From the NCBI RefSeq assembly GCF_000813145.1, contig NZ_BAZF01000012.1, forward strand, positions 62,001 through 126,000: DNA of 64,000 bases, given 5' to 3'. Source of the stretch: Geobacter sp. OR-1. Its GTDB lineage: Bacteria; Desulfobacterota; Desulfuromonadia; Geobacterales; DSM-12255. Positions 28,429-38,021 of this stretch are shown here, piece by piece (within the stretch, counting starts at the first letter, position 1; each line of letters opens with the position of its first letter). The notes below the pieces were generated by a model. The model was not told the DNA's origin. It saw only the letters and a program-made list of their open reading frames with translations, and made no database searches. The position numbers were made by a program, and so were the translations under genes.

Positions 28429-31120
28429 TACAGCCCCGTTTTCATCTGGCGATCTTGTCCGTCATTCCAGATTTGGCAATGGCAAAGTTGAATTCGATAA
28501 AGGACCAACCACACTGGTCCGTTTCGAGCACGGGATAGAAGAGGTTGCTAAGGATGAATTGTCTCGATTTTCCACTCCAGAACAGACTCTCAATAAAACC
28601 ACATGGGATTCCCCGTCAGAAGTTCTTGTACGAACCCAGGCGGCAGCAATTACTTCTGTGAATGATACCTGGGGGGTACTGTCACGATCAAAGATCGCTC
28701 TGTTACCACATCAGTTGTGGGTATGCAAAAGAGTCAACGAAGTGTGGCCTGCTCGGTGGTTGGTGGCAGATGATGTTGGTCTGGGAAAAACGATAGAGGC
28801 TGGCCTGATATTATGGCCTCTTCTTGCAAAGGGAACAGTCAAGAGGTTGTTGATACTCTGCCCAGCATCGCTTGTTGACCAATGGCAGTTTCGTTTAAGA
28901 GAGATGTTTGACATTCGCATGGTGAAATATGTGAGCGAGGCTGATAACGCGAAATCAGATTTCTGGAATACTCACAATCAAGTTGTCGCTTCCTTTCATA
29001 CTCTTCGTGATGATCATAAAGGGCGACATGACCGCCTCATTGAAAGTGACCCATGGGATCTAGTTATTGTAGACGAAGCTCATCATCTCAACGCGGATGA
29101 AGATGCAGGTCCGACACTGGCTTATAAGTTGGTGGGTCGATTACAAGAAGAACGCAGAGTAGAATCCATGGTCTTTTTCACGGGTACTCCGCACAGAGGC
29201 AAAAACTATGGCTTCCTGGCGTTGCTGAAATTGCTTCATCCCGACAAGTTTGATCCAAAAAATGATCTATGTGAGCAGCTTCCACTGCTTAAGCAGGTGT
29301 TGATACGCAATAATAAGCAGAATGTCACCGATCTACAGGGTAAAAAACTATTTTTCCCACCAATTGTGTCACCGGAAACCTATGCTTACTCGCCTGAAGA
29401 AGAATATTTCTATGAAATGCTGACTGACTTTATTGCAACTGGGAAGATGTATGCCAATTCGCTGAGCGAGTCTGGCGGGCGGGTTGTAATGCTTGTCCTG
29501 ATTTCAATGCAGAAATTGGCCTCCAGTTCTGTGGCAGCAATTCACAAAGCTTTAAAGAGACGCCTTGCTCGGATCAACCAAAGCCAATACGAACTGAAAA
29601 ATCTGGAAGAAATATTAAGTAAAAGCAAAGCCAAATTTTCAGAACTCGATTCACTTCAATCTTCAGGCAATGATGATGAAATAGCCAAACTTGAAGAGCA
29701 GATTGTTGAAATGGCAGAATCTGTTCACCTCATGGAAGATGAAGCTCCACGATTGCAAGAATTGATTGATGCGGCTGACATGGTTATTGAAGAAACCAAA
29801 ATATGTAAAATCATTGAGCTTCTAAAGACAAAATTCGCAGAACGGACAATTGTTTTCTTCACTGAATACAAGGCAACACAATCTCTTCTTATTTCGCGGT
29901 TGTTTAGTGAATTTGGTGATAATTGCGCAACATTCATCAATGGTGATAATCGAGCAGAGGGAATTATTGATTCAAGTGGAAAAATTATTGTCCTTAGTGA
30001 AAACCGTGAAAACGCAGCTGAAAAATTTAACAATGGGAAAGTACGCTTTATTGTTTGTACTGAAGCGGGTGGTGAAGGGATAGACCTCCAGGAGCGTTGC
30101 CATAGTCTGATACATGTAGATCTTCCATGGAACCCGATGCGCCTCCATCAACGGGTTGGAAGATTAAATCGGTATGGTCAGACCCGACAGGTTGAAGTGG
30201 TCACTTTGCGTAATCCTGACACCGTAGAGTCACGGATTTGGGAAAAACTTAACTCAAAAATTGACAATATTATGCAGGCGCTAGGATCAGCAATGGACGA
30301 ACCGGAAGATTTACTCCAACTTGTGCTTGGAATGACATCCCCGTCTATGTTCAATGAAGTATTCAACGGTGCTTCCACAATTGCACCAAATTCTCTTGGT
30401 ACATGGTTTGACGCTAAAACAGCTAAATTTGGTGGTAATGATGTTATCGACACAGTGAAGCAGATTGTTGGCAACAGTGCCCGCTTTGATTACAAGGAAG
30501 TATCCGACAAAATCCCACGTATAGACCTTCCTGCGCTACAACCATTTTTGGAAGCCATGCTTTCAATGAATGGGAGGAGAATTGTCAAGGACGAAGAGGG
30601 GATATCCTTTAAGACGCCAGATGAGTGGCTCACGGAACCGGGAGTCAGGACTACTTACGAGAACATGGTCTTCGATCGGAATTTGCGCGGGCAGGATGCT
30701 GCTAAACGAGTTTTAGGAGTGGGGCACAAGGTTATAGATCATGCCATCAAGCAGTCGCTCGATTACACTTCGAGCGTTGCAACAATCGCTGCTAATCGAT
30801 TAAAACAACCATTCTTCGTGTTCAAAGTTTTCGATAGAATCACCAGCGAAAAGACAAGCATTCGAAACAAAATTGTTGGTACAACCCCAACGACTGATGG
30901 GATGCGGATGCTGCAAGACTGGGAGTTGCTGATTGAATTGAATAATGTTTCACTTGGCCGCGATGTCAAGGCGGAATACTCGTCACCACCAGTAAATATT
31001 GCTGAAATTCGTGAAACGGTTTCATCGGCATTGTCGTTTGTCACTTCAAAACTGTTAGAGCTTGATGTGCCGTTTAAACACCCGACTGTCGAGTTGCACT
31101 CTGTTATATATCCAGTGTAA
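28421..31120 (+). CDS. SNF2-family (SF2) helicase/translocase
   Basis: An 899-residue ATPase. An N-terminal beta domain (GDLVRHSRFGNGKVEF) resembles CarD/KOW-like modules that contact polymerase or DNA. Then come the motifs: Walker A VGLGKTIEAG near residue 117, DEAH near 217, FTGTPHRG near 250, and in the C-terminal RecA domain TEAGGEGIDLQ near 547 and QRVGRLNRYGQ near 577. A coiled-coil insertion (about 370-450) separates the lobes. The last 200 residues are unrecognised. SNF2 proteins move on double-stranded DNA; in DISARM and related systems a SNF2 protein works beside methylases. It overlaps the sacsin-like gene by 8 bases, implying a paired function. Confidence 0.9.
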   Translation: MSNTAPFSSGDLVRHSRFGNGKVEFDKGPTTLVRFEHGIEEVAKDELSRFSTPEQTLNKTTWDSPSEVLVRTQAAAITSVNDTWGVLSRSKIALLPHQLWVCKRVNEVWPARWLVADDVGLGKTIEAGLILWPLLAKGTVKRLLILCPASLVDQWQFRLREMFDIRMVKYVSEADNAKSDFWNTHNQVVASFHTLRDDHKGRHDRLIESDPWDLVIVDEAHHLNADEDAGPTLAYKLVGRLQEERRVESMVFFTGTPHRGKNYGFLALLKLLHPDKFDPKNDLCEQLPLLKQVLIRNNKQNVTDLQGKKLFFPPIVSPETYAYSPEEEYFYEMLTDFIATGKMYANSLSESGGRVVMLVLISMQKLASSSVAAIHKALKRRLARINQSQYELKNLEEILSKSKAKFSELDSLQSSGNDDEIAKLEEQIVEMAESVHLMEDEAPRLQELIDAADMVIEETKICKIIELLKTKFAERTIVFFTEYKATQSLLISRLFSEFGDNCATFINGDNRAEGIIDSSGKIIVLSENRENAAEKFNNGKVRFIVCTEAGGEGIDLQERCHSLIHVDLPWNPMRLHQRVGRLNRYGQTRQVEVVTLRNPDTVESRIWEKLNSKIDNIMQALGSAMDEPEDLLQLVLGMTSPSMFNEVFNGASTIAPNSLGTWFDAKTAKFGGNDVIDTVKQIVGNSARFDYKEVSDKIPRIDLPALQPFLEAMLSMNGRRIVKDEEGISFKTPDEWLTEPGVRTTYENMVFDRNLRGQDAAKRVLGVGHKVIDHAIKQSLDYTSSVATIAANRLKQPFFVFKVFDRITSEKTSIRNKIVGTTPTTDGMRMLQDWELLIELNNVSLGRDVKAEYSSPPVNIAEIRETVSSALSFVTSKLLELDVPFKHPTVELHSVIYPV

Positions 31121-31160
31121 TACATCACTTTAAAAAGATTATTAAATTCAGGGAGGCAGA

Positions 31161-31928
31161 ATGGATACCAACATTTGGACTCAATTTGATTTCCCCGGAG
31201 ATATGGCAAAGGCTGTACAGACCGCAGACGGCTTTAAGTCCACTTTCGGACACCTTGCGACACATCCATACAATATCAACGACCCTGAAAGAAGTTGGTG
31301 GTGGCTGTTCCCAACAGGGAAAGGATATTCAAATTGGCCAGCTTATCAATGTGGAAAGTTTGTGTTTTACAAGCCTTGGGGGGTAAACGCCATCAGAACA
31401 GGTCTTATCTTTGAAAAAGGGGTCTGTAAAGAGCTGGCAAGTGCTTTCGGTTCTGCAAAAGCCAAACATTTTGAGATGACAGATCGGTGGATGTGGCATT
31501 CACTCCTGAAGAGTCTTCGTGACAACTCCCTCGCCCAGGCACTGGATAAGATTAGAGAAAGGACTGGCGAGGGTCCGGAGTTCACGCTCTCCGTAACCGT
31601 TCCGATGGACGATAAAGTGCTTTCTGATAAGGATACCGTATATAGGTTTCGTAGTGCCTTTAAGGACAGAGTCATCCACGTCAGCACCAAGCAGGAGGAG
31701 AGGGAGATTCCCGGGATTGAGGCGGTTGAGTCTCTGCCAGCAATGGCAGACTGCCTGGAGGCGATGCACGCCGGTAAAGGCAAAATGCTGTGGGTGGATT
31801 TCATCGTGGGACTTGATATCCCCGTAGGAGAAAGCGGTGTTACTGCTCCGTGGACCGGCACGGAGGTATGGGATAATTTGCTGGAGCCGTTCTCCCCATG
31901 GATAAAGACGGAATTCGACCAGCACTGA
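31161..31928 (+). CDS. Hypothetical protein of the defence cluster
   Basis: A 255-residue soluble protein with no recognised domain. Its N-terminal half is rich in aromatic residues (RSWWWLFPTGKGYSNWPAYQ, then FVFYKPWG), a common property of proteins binding bases or peptides. The ATG follows a strong GGGAGG site, and the next gene follows 25 bases on with the same type of site, so it belongs to the operon. Function unknown. Confidence 0.75.
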   Translation: MDTNIWTQFDFPGDMAKAVQTADGFKSTFGHLATHPYNINDPERSWWWLFPTGKGYSNWPAYQCGKFVFYKPWGVNAIRTGLIFEKGVCKELASAFGSAKAKHFEMTDRWMWHSLLKSLRDNSLAQALDKIRERTGEGPEFTLSVTVPMDDKVLSDKDTVYRFRSAFKDRVIHVSTKQEEREIPGIEAVESLPAMADCLEAMHAGKGKMLWVDFIVGLDIPVGESGVTAPWTGTEVWDNLLEPFSPWIKTEFDQH

Positions 31929-31953
31929 AGTCAACCACTAATAGGGAGGCATT

Positions 31954-34900
31954 ATGTCACAACTGTCTGACGGAGCCAGAGAACTTGCTCCTTCACATAT
32001 ATCTATCAGAGTCCCTTGGCATGATGATTGTTGGAAAGGGACTGTCTGCGCATCTCCTTGCCTAAATGCTTCTTGCCTTGTTCTGAAAAATATCCATGAA
32101 AATAAAAATGACCAAAAGGAGAAATCGATCGCTGGACGGCGATGGGATGAAATTGGCCCAGACTTATTACCCGCCTGCGCTTCAGAACGGGGTGCCTTTA
32201 TGGCACCATTTGAGTATACCCGGACGCTGAAACACCCTTATTTTGGGGCGAGTAAACTTCATGACCATTTCGAACCAACACCATATATTCATGCGCCATA
32301 TTCCGCATCATGTATTCCGTTCCGTTGGATGCTAACTGCAGAGACAGATACTATTGCTGAAGAACATGGAATAGGCTTCCAGCACGAACTCGAAGAAAAA
32401 ATAACCAAAGAAATGGGATTTGGTACAAGTTGGCTTCAGACAAGAAGAAATCAGCTTGCTATGTTGGGGACATTTTTTAGCGCAATTCGCCCAAAGGAAT
32501 CGCTCTGTTTTTTCTATGCAAAGCAGACCCCTCTGGTGGAAGACCCTCGTAGAATAATAGTTGGTATTGGGCGGGTCGTTAGCGTTGGTGAGCCTGTTGA
32601 GTTCAACTATGCTAAGCATTGGAAAGAGATGCATAGATCCATGGCATGGGAAAGAAATGTCCAGCATTCCATCCGCCCTGATTTTGCAGATGGCTTCCTT
32701 TTCCCGTATCACGAATTACAAGAACTTGCCGAACGCGACCCGTCTATAGATATTTCAGATTGTGTTGCTTTCGCTCCTGAAAGCACTTGGGCTGAATTTT
32801 CGTTCGGGTCGGAGCTTGTAGGGCATGATGCTGCAATAGCAGCTCTTTTAGTTTGCAGTAAATCTTTGCATCGAATCGGTGAGGTTTTACCGGGCAATTG
32901 GCAGAAAGCATTGAAGTGGGTAGATGCGGAGATTAATCGTCTTTGGTCGATGAGAGGGCCGTGCCCTGGGTTAGGTTCGGCACTTACTGCATTTGGGCTC
33001 AGCAATGGGAGCTTGATAGCGCATGAAATTGGGAAGAGCCAGGTTGAGGCGCATGCTGAGTGGAACGAAGACCCTTGGCCCCTGGTTGACCAGGTGTTTA
33101 CCGATCCTTCTATCCTTGGCCCCGTAGCAAAAAGAAGCATCAGTGCAACTTTACGGGAAAAATGGCAGCTGCTGCCGACTGAACGCAAACAATTACTGCA
33201 ACTGCTGAGCAGGTTCTCTTTGACCTCGGCTCAGGCAACCCGGTTTTTCCAGCCTACTGAACGCACGAAAGTAGGCATTACCGTTTCTGACTTGGACATA
33301 ATTACCAATCCCTATCTTATCTATGAGTTGGATCGCGGCAGGATCGACGCAATCACGGTTGACATTGTAGACAGGGGGATGTTCCCTGATCAGATTGTTC
33401 GTCAGAAGCATCCTTTACCAACCCCATCGGCTTTGGAAGGGGATGATGACCCCCGTAGAGTTAGGGCGCTGATCATCCGTAACCTAGATAAGGCAGCTTC
33501 ACAAGGTCATACCCTCCAACCACGCACGCAAGTCATTCAATCAATTAGAGACCTCCCTCTCGATCCACCATGTCCGGTAGATGCGGACTTGCTTGCAATT
33601 GTAGAGTCGCACTTTGCGGATGAGATCGTGAAAGTTGAAATGGGTGATGGAAGCCCAGCATATCAACTGGGGTCCCTTCATGCAGCAGGCAAAATTATTC
33701 GTTCTACTGTAGAGCGACGGTTGAAAGGGGCGCGCCATACTGGGGATTACCCCTGGAATGACCTTCTCAATCAGGTCTTTGAAGCTTCCAGACGTCTTGA
33801 TAGCCTGCCACCAGAGGAGCGCATACAGGAAGAATCTGCTCGCAATGAAAAAGCATGCGCACTTGCCGAATTGTTTGCATCACGCATATCGGTTTTGATC
33901 GGCCCGGCGGGCACTGGAAAAACAACACTTCTAAAAATCCTCTGCGACCTACAGCATATTCGGGATGGAGTTTGCCTGTTGGCTCCGACTGGTAAGGCTC
34001 GCGTCAGAATGGAACAACTGTTAGGCGTGAAAGGTGCTCAAACCATAGCACAATTCTTACTTCCACTTGGTAGATACAACGCTGAAACAGGCGCTTACCT
34101 GATGTCAGACAGCCCAAAAAGGAAAGGGGTGCAAACTCTAATTATTGATGAAGCTTCCATGTTAACTGAGGAGCAGATTGCAGCAGTTCTGGACGCGATA
34201 GAGCCTCCAAGCCGCATTATTCTTGTGGGAGACCCAAAACAATTACCACCTATCGGTAGTGGTCGGCCATTCCTTGATATTGTCAGGAGATTATCTCCAT
34301 CTGATTTGGCCAGCCGATTCCCGAAAGTAGGCTCTGGGTATGCAGAGCTGACGATACGTAGAAGGCAAGTGGGAGAAAAGCGAGATGACCTTCTGCTTGC
34401 CGAATGGTTTGGAGGAGAGTCGCCTGGACCTGGGTGTGATGAGATATGGGATAAACTGGGACGAGGTTTTGATTCACCTACAATTTCTCTTCAGCAATGG
34501 GACACGGAGGAAGAGCTGAATTCAAAGCTCCTAGATTGTCTTGTCAAAGAGTTAGGCCTCAAGAGCTCGGCTGATCAACTTGGGTTTGAGCAATCCTATG
34601 GGGGAAAAGAAATCAATGGCCGTTGCTACTTCAACCAAAGACGGGGCGAAGAGCCTGGGGCAGGTGAATTGGCTGAATCTTGGCAAATTCTGACACCACG
34701 GAGAGGTTCAACATCCGGGGTCGACGCCCTGAACCGATTTATTAAAGAATCATTCCGCAGTCAAGTTAGAGAGTTTGCCCTCCAAAAGTGGCGTCAAATC
34801 CCAAAACCAAAAGGCCTAGAAGGCATTCTCTACGGAGACAAAGTCATAAACAACACCAATAAGTCGAGAAAAAACGTATACCCTGAAGATGGGGCAATGA

Positions 34901-35727
34901 AATACGTTGCGAATGGCGAGATTGGGGTTGTAGTGGGCCATTTCAAAAAGAAAGATTCGAAATACAAAGGATTGCCGAAAGATTTAGAGGTCGAATTTTC
35001 ATCGCAGAGTGGATACAAGTACACATTCTGGAATAGCGATTTTTCAGATGAAGGTGAAGTAAAACTGAGCCTTGCCTACGCACTTACTGTCCACAAAACT
35101 CAGGGCAGCGAATTTGGTAAAACCTTTGTGGTGTTGCCTAAACACTGTAGGATGCTATCGAGAGAGCTATTGTATACGGCTCTTACCCGCCAGAAGGAAA
35201 AGATAGTCATCCTTTATCAGGGCGAGTTTTATGATCTCCGAGAATACACAGACCCATATTACTCCGAAGCTGCGCGCAGGCTGACGAATCTTTTCGAGGC
35301 TCCCAAGCTAGTTGCTTTCCGGGAGAAATTTTTCGAAGAGGGTCTTATCCATAAAACTCGGCGAGGGGAAGCGGTGCGATCAAAATCCGAGGTAATCATA
35401 GCAGACTTGTTGCTTTCGAAAAACCTCCCCTACAAGTACGAAAAAGAATTGTTAGGCAGCGATGGGTCGAGAAGGTACCCCGACTTCACCATAGAGGATG
35501 AAGAAATGGGCGTTAATTATTACTGGGAGCATCTAGGGATGCTTCGAGATCCCAACTACCGAGCCTCTTGGGAGACAAAGCTCGAATGGTATCGCAGTCA
35601 AGGGATCCTCCCGCTTGAAGAAAACGGTGGAGCAAATGGGACGCTCGTAATAACCAAGGACGACCCCAATGGAGGGATTGATTCAGCCGCAATTGAAAAA
35701 CTGGTTACAAAGGTTTTTGCAGTATGA
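31954..35727 (+). CDS. RecD-like SF1B helicase with C-terminal PD-(D/E)XK-like nuclease
   Basis: A 1257-residue protein. Residues 1-600 are an unrecognised N-terminal region (cysteine pairs near 30-40). The helicase core has Walker A IGPAGTGKTTLLK near 648, Walker B LIIDEASML near 729, GDPKQLPPIGSG near 755, and the motif V/VI region TVHKTQGSEFGKT near 1045 and ALTRQKEK near 1078, the layout of RecD/RecD2 5'-3' helicases. The C-terminus carries a nuclease-like block: RSKSEVIIADLLL near 1141, YPDFTIEDEE near 1170 and YYWEHLG near 1190, matching E...PD...ExG of PD-(D/E)XK enzymes. It ends inside the start of the next gene (ATGA overlap). Confidence 0.88.
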   Translation: MSQLSDGARELAPSHISIRVPWHDDCWKGTVCASPCLNASCLVLKNIHENKNDQKEKSIAGRRWDEIGPDLLPACASERGAFMAPFEYTRTLKHPYFGASKLHDHFEPTPYIHAPYSASCIPFRWMLTAETDTIAEEHGIGFQHELEEKITKEMGFGTSWLQTRRNQLAMLGTFFSAIRPKESLCFFYAKQTPLVEDPRRIIVGIGRVVSVGEPVEFNYAKHWKEMHRSMAWERNVQHSIRPDFADGFLFPYHELQELAERDPSIDISDCVAFAPESTWAEFSFGSELVGHDAAIAALLVCSKSLHRIGEVLPGNWQKALKWVDAEINRLWSMRGPCPGLGSALTAFGLSNGSLIAHEIGKSQVEAHAEWNEDPWPLVDQVFTDPSILGPVAKRSISATLREKWQLLPTERKQLLQLLSRFSLTSAQATRFFQPTERTKVGITVSDLDIITNPYLIYELDRGRIDAITVDIVDRGMFPDQIVRQKHPLPTPSALEGDDDPRRVRALIIRNLDKAASQGHTLQPRTQVIQSIRDLPLDPPCPVDADLLAIVESHFADEIVKVEMGDGSPAYQLGSLHAAGKIIRSTVERRLKGARHTGDYPWNDLLNQVFEASRRLDSLPPEERIQEESARNEKACALAELFASRISVLIGPAGTGKTTLLKILCDLQHIRDGVCLLAPTGKARVRMEQLLGVKGAQTIAQFLLPLGRYNAETGAYLMSDSPKRKGVQTLIIDEASMLTEEQIAAVLDAIEPPSRIILVGDPKQLPPIGSGRPFLDIVRRLSPSDLASRFPKVGSGYAELTIRRRQVGEKRDDLLLAEWFGGESPGPGCDEIWDKLGRGFDSPTISLQQWDTEEELNSKLLDCLVKELGLKSSADQLGFEQSYGGKEINGRCYFNQRRGEEPGAGELAESWQILTPRRGSTSGVDALNRFIKESFRSQVREFALQKWRQIPKPKGLEGILYGDKVINNTNKSRKNVYPEDGAMKYVANGEIGVVVGHFKKKDSKYKGLPKDLEVEFSSQSGYKYTFWNSDFSDEGEVKLSLAYALTVHKTQGSEFGKTFVVLPKHCRMLSRELLYTALTRQKEKIVILYQGEFYDLREYTDPYYSEAARRLTNLFEAPKLVAFREKFFEEGLIHKTRRGEAVRSKSEVIIADLLLSKNLPYKYEKELLGSDGSRRYPDFTIEDEEMGVNYYWEHLGMLRDPNYRASWETKLEWYRSQGILPLEENGGANGTLVITKDDPNGGIDSAAIEKLVTKVFAV

Positions 35728-37808
35728 GCTCTGCCTGGCTAACAACAATGAAGCCGACATTCCAGGCAGAATGGTTGGCGCTACCTCCCAAAATAAGCCA
35801 TCAGGTACTTGAAAAGCTTTCCTTATTGACTCAAGATCCGCGCCCGGACGGTGTCGGGAGGAAAAAGCTCAAGGATTTTGGGGGGAAGCTTCACCGAATG
35901 CGCTGCGGCGACTACCGGATTTTTTACACTTTCGAGGAACCATACGTGAGCCTCCTTGCTCTTCGTAAGCGTCATGAACATACCTACGATGAGGACATTG
36001 AAGCAGAATCGCTTGGAGGCCTCATTATTGACACGCCGGTTGTAGAGCAGCAAAAATCTGTAGGTTGGGAATCCTTCCTAAAGCCAGTTAACCCCCAAAC
36101 CACTCAACTGCCAGAACCAATAACAGCTGAATTGCTTTCCCGGCTTCGGATACCAGATCACTTTCACAATCGGCTCACACTCATCCAGACAAGGGAAGCA
36201 CTTTACGAGTGTCCAGGGGTTCCCGAAGAGCATTTGCTTATGCTTGATGAGGTTATGTTTGAAAGATCGTTTGAAGAAATAATCCAGCAACCAGATTTTT
36301 TAGCCAACGATGTATCTGACTTACTGAAATTCAAGGAAGGAAGCCTGTTGAGTTTCCTTCTGAAGCTCGACCCGGAGCAGGAAAAATTTGTCTACTGGGC
36401 CATGGACTCCAAAGGGCCGACTATGGTCAAGGGTGGCCCAGGGACAGGGAAAAGTACAGTGGCACTCTATCGCGTTCGTACCCTGATGGAAGCGATACGA
36501 TCAGATACCCCCGTTCGTGTCCTCTTTACAACATATACGAACGCACTGGTGTCCTACTCACGGCAGCTACTCTCGCAACTGTTGGGTAGTAAGGTCGCCA
36601 GTGTCGAGGTCCGAACAGCCGACAGCCTGGTTCATGCCATCGTCAAAGGCAAGTCTGGAGAGGTTAACATACTCCCACCGGATCAGGAGAAGACAATCTT
36701 CCAGCAGGCCATCGACAAGACAGATTTTGGGGGTGGCAGCCTGGCGAGGCGGTCACACATGGATCTTATCACTAGGTTGGGCATCGAATACCTGATGGAG
36801 GAAATCGCAGAAGTAATCGAGGCAAGGGGACTGACCACTGTAGATGATTATCAGTCATGTCCAAGGGGTGGGCGTCGGATACCACTGAATGCCAACCAAC
36901 GCTCGACGGTTTGGCAGGTAAGGGAAAGTTTTATTCGGTGCATGGCGAGAGCGAATGCAACGACCTGGGCAATGCTCAGGCATCAGGCCGCACAACTGGT
37001 AAAGGAGGGACATGGCCCCAAGCTGTACGATGCCGTGATTGTTGATGAAGCGCAGGATCTGGATCCCGTTTCACTCGGAATGCTCGCCAATCTTTGTAAA
37101 AATCCGAACCGTTTGTTTGTTACCGCGGATGCCAACCAGTCGATCTACAAAAATGGCTTCAGTTGGTCCGATGTCCATGACTCATTGCAGTTTCGGGGGC
37201 GAACGGGCGTTTTGAAGACCAACCACAGATCAACAAAGGAAATAGGTGAAGCAGCCAAGGACTATCTGGGTGCGGAGGCCATTGATGAGATCACCCCCCA
37301 GGAAAGGCAATACAGTCATACCGGCCCGTTACCTGCAGTCAGGAGAGTAGTTAATGAAGAAGACGAGGCTTCTTTGATAGCACGTTTTTTTCAGGGAGCA
37401 TCCAAAGAGCTTCGATTCGGGATATCGGCATGTGCTGTGTTGGTGCCAACTCAAAGGGCAGGAGAATCTCTGGCTGCCAAGCTATCCAGCAAAGGGATTG
37501 ATGTTGAGTTTATGTCCGGCAAAACCTTAGATTTGGAAAAGCCCGTAGCCAAGATAATAACACTTAAAAGCTCTAAGGGACTGGAGTTCCCAGTGGTCGC
37601 TCTATCAGGATTCTCACAATCGATATATCCAAAAATCGTTGACACGTTAGCAGGGGATGTGTCTGCCGAACGGACCTCTCGTGAGAGAAGAACTCTCTAT
37701 GTAGCAATGACCCGTGCCATGAGGGCGCTATTGATACTATTGCCTCTTGGTAGACAAGATAGCCTTTTTGAGGGTTTTGATGGCTCCCTTTGGAATATTG
37801 GTGATTAG
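35724..37808 (+). CDS. RelE-like domain fused to UvrD/Rep-type helicase
   Basis: A 694-residue fusion. Residues 1-90 look like a RelE/ParE toxin fold: the pattern KKLKDFGGKLHRMRCGDYRIFY, then VSLLALRKRHEHTYDED is the usual end of RelE-family toxins. From about 220 it is a superfamily 1A helicase: Walker A MVKGGPGTGKSTVALYR near 233, VIVDEAQDLDPVSLG near 438, ADANQSIYKNGFSW near 467, TLKSSKGLEFPVVALSGF near 612 and LYVAMTRAMRALL near 660. No nuclease domain is visible. The RelE-like part may bind RNA or ribosomes, or act as a docking domain. It is coupled to the upstream RecD-like gene by an ATGA overlap. Confidence 0.85.
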   Translation: MSSAWLTTMKPTFQAEWLALPPKISHQVLEKLSLLTQDPRPDGVGRKKLKDFGGKLHRMRCGDYRIFYTFEEPYVSLLALRKRHEHTYDEDIEAESLGGLIIDTPVVEQQKSVGWESFLKPVNPQTTQLPEPITAELLSRLRIPDHFHNRLTLIQTREALYECPGVPEEHLLMLDEVMFERSFEEIIQQPDFLANDVSDLLKFKEGSLLSFLLKLDPEQEKFVYWAMDSKGPTMVKGGPGTGKSTVALYRVRTLMEAIRSDTPVRVLFTTYTNALVSYSRQLLSQLLGSKVASVEVRTADSLVHAIVKGKSGEVNILPPDQEKTIFQQAIDKTDFGGGSLARRSHMDLITRLGIEYLMEEIAEVIEARGLTTVDDYQSCPRGGRRIPLNANQRSTVWQVRESFIRCMARANATTWAMLRHQAAQLVKEGHGPKLYDAVIVDEAQDLDPVSLGMLANLCKNPNRLFVTADANQSIYKNGFSWSDVHDSLQFRGRTGVLKTNHRSTKEIGEAAKDYLGAEAIDEITPQERQYSHTGPLPAVRRVVNEEDEASLIARFFQGASKELRFGISACAVLVPTQRAGESLAAKLSSKGIDVEFMSGKTLDLEKPVAKIITLKSSKGLEFPVVALSGFSQSIYPKIVDTLAGDVSAERTSRERRTLYVAMTRAMRALLILLPLGRQDSLFEGFDGSLWNIGD

Positions 37809-38021
37809 CATTCGGCTAAGCACTTTATGATAAAACTATTGGCTGATTTAGACATGGCTTAACCTGAAGTTGTTGAGGTTGTCGCTCTATAAGTTGGTTG
37901 GCGAGAACAAGTTCCCAGGCCATAAGATAGGCCGGAGATGGCGATTCAGTAAGGAAGGATAGCTGGCTGAGGGAAACGAATAAGCAAAAATAATCAATGT
38001 CATCAATCAAGGGCGTTACGA

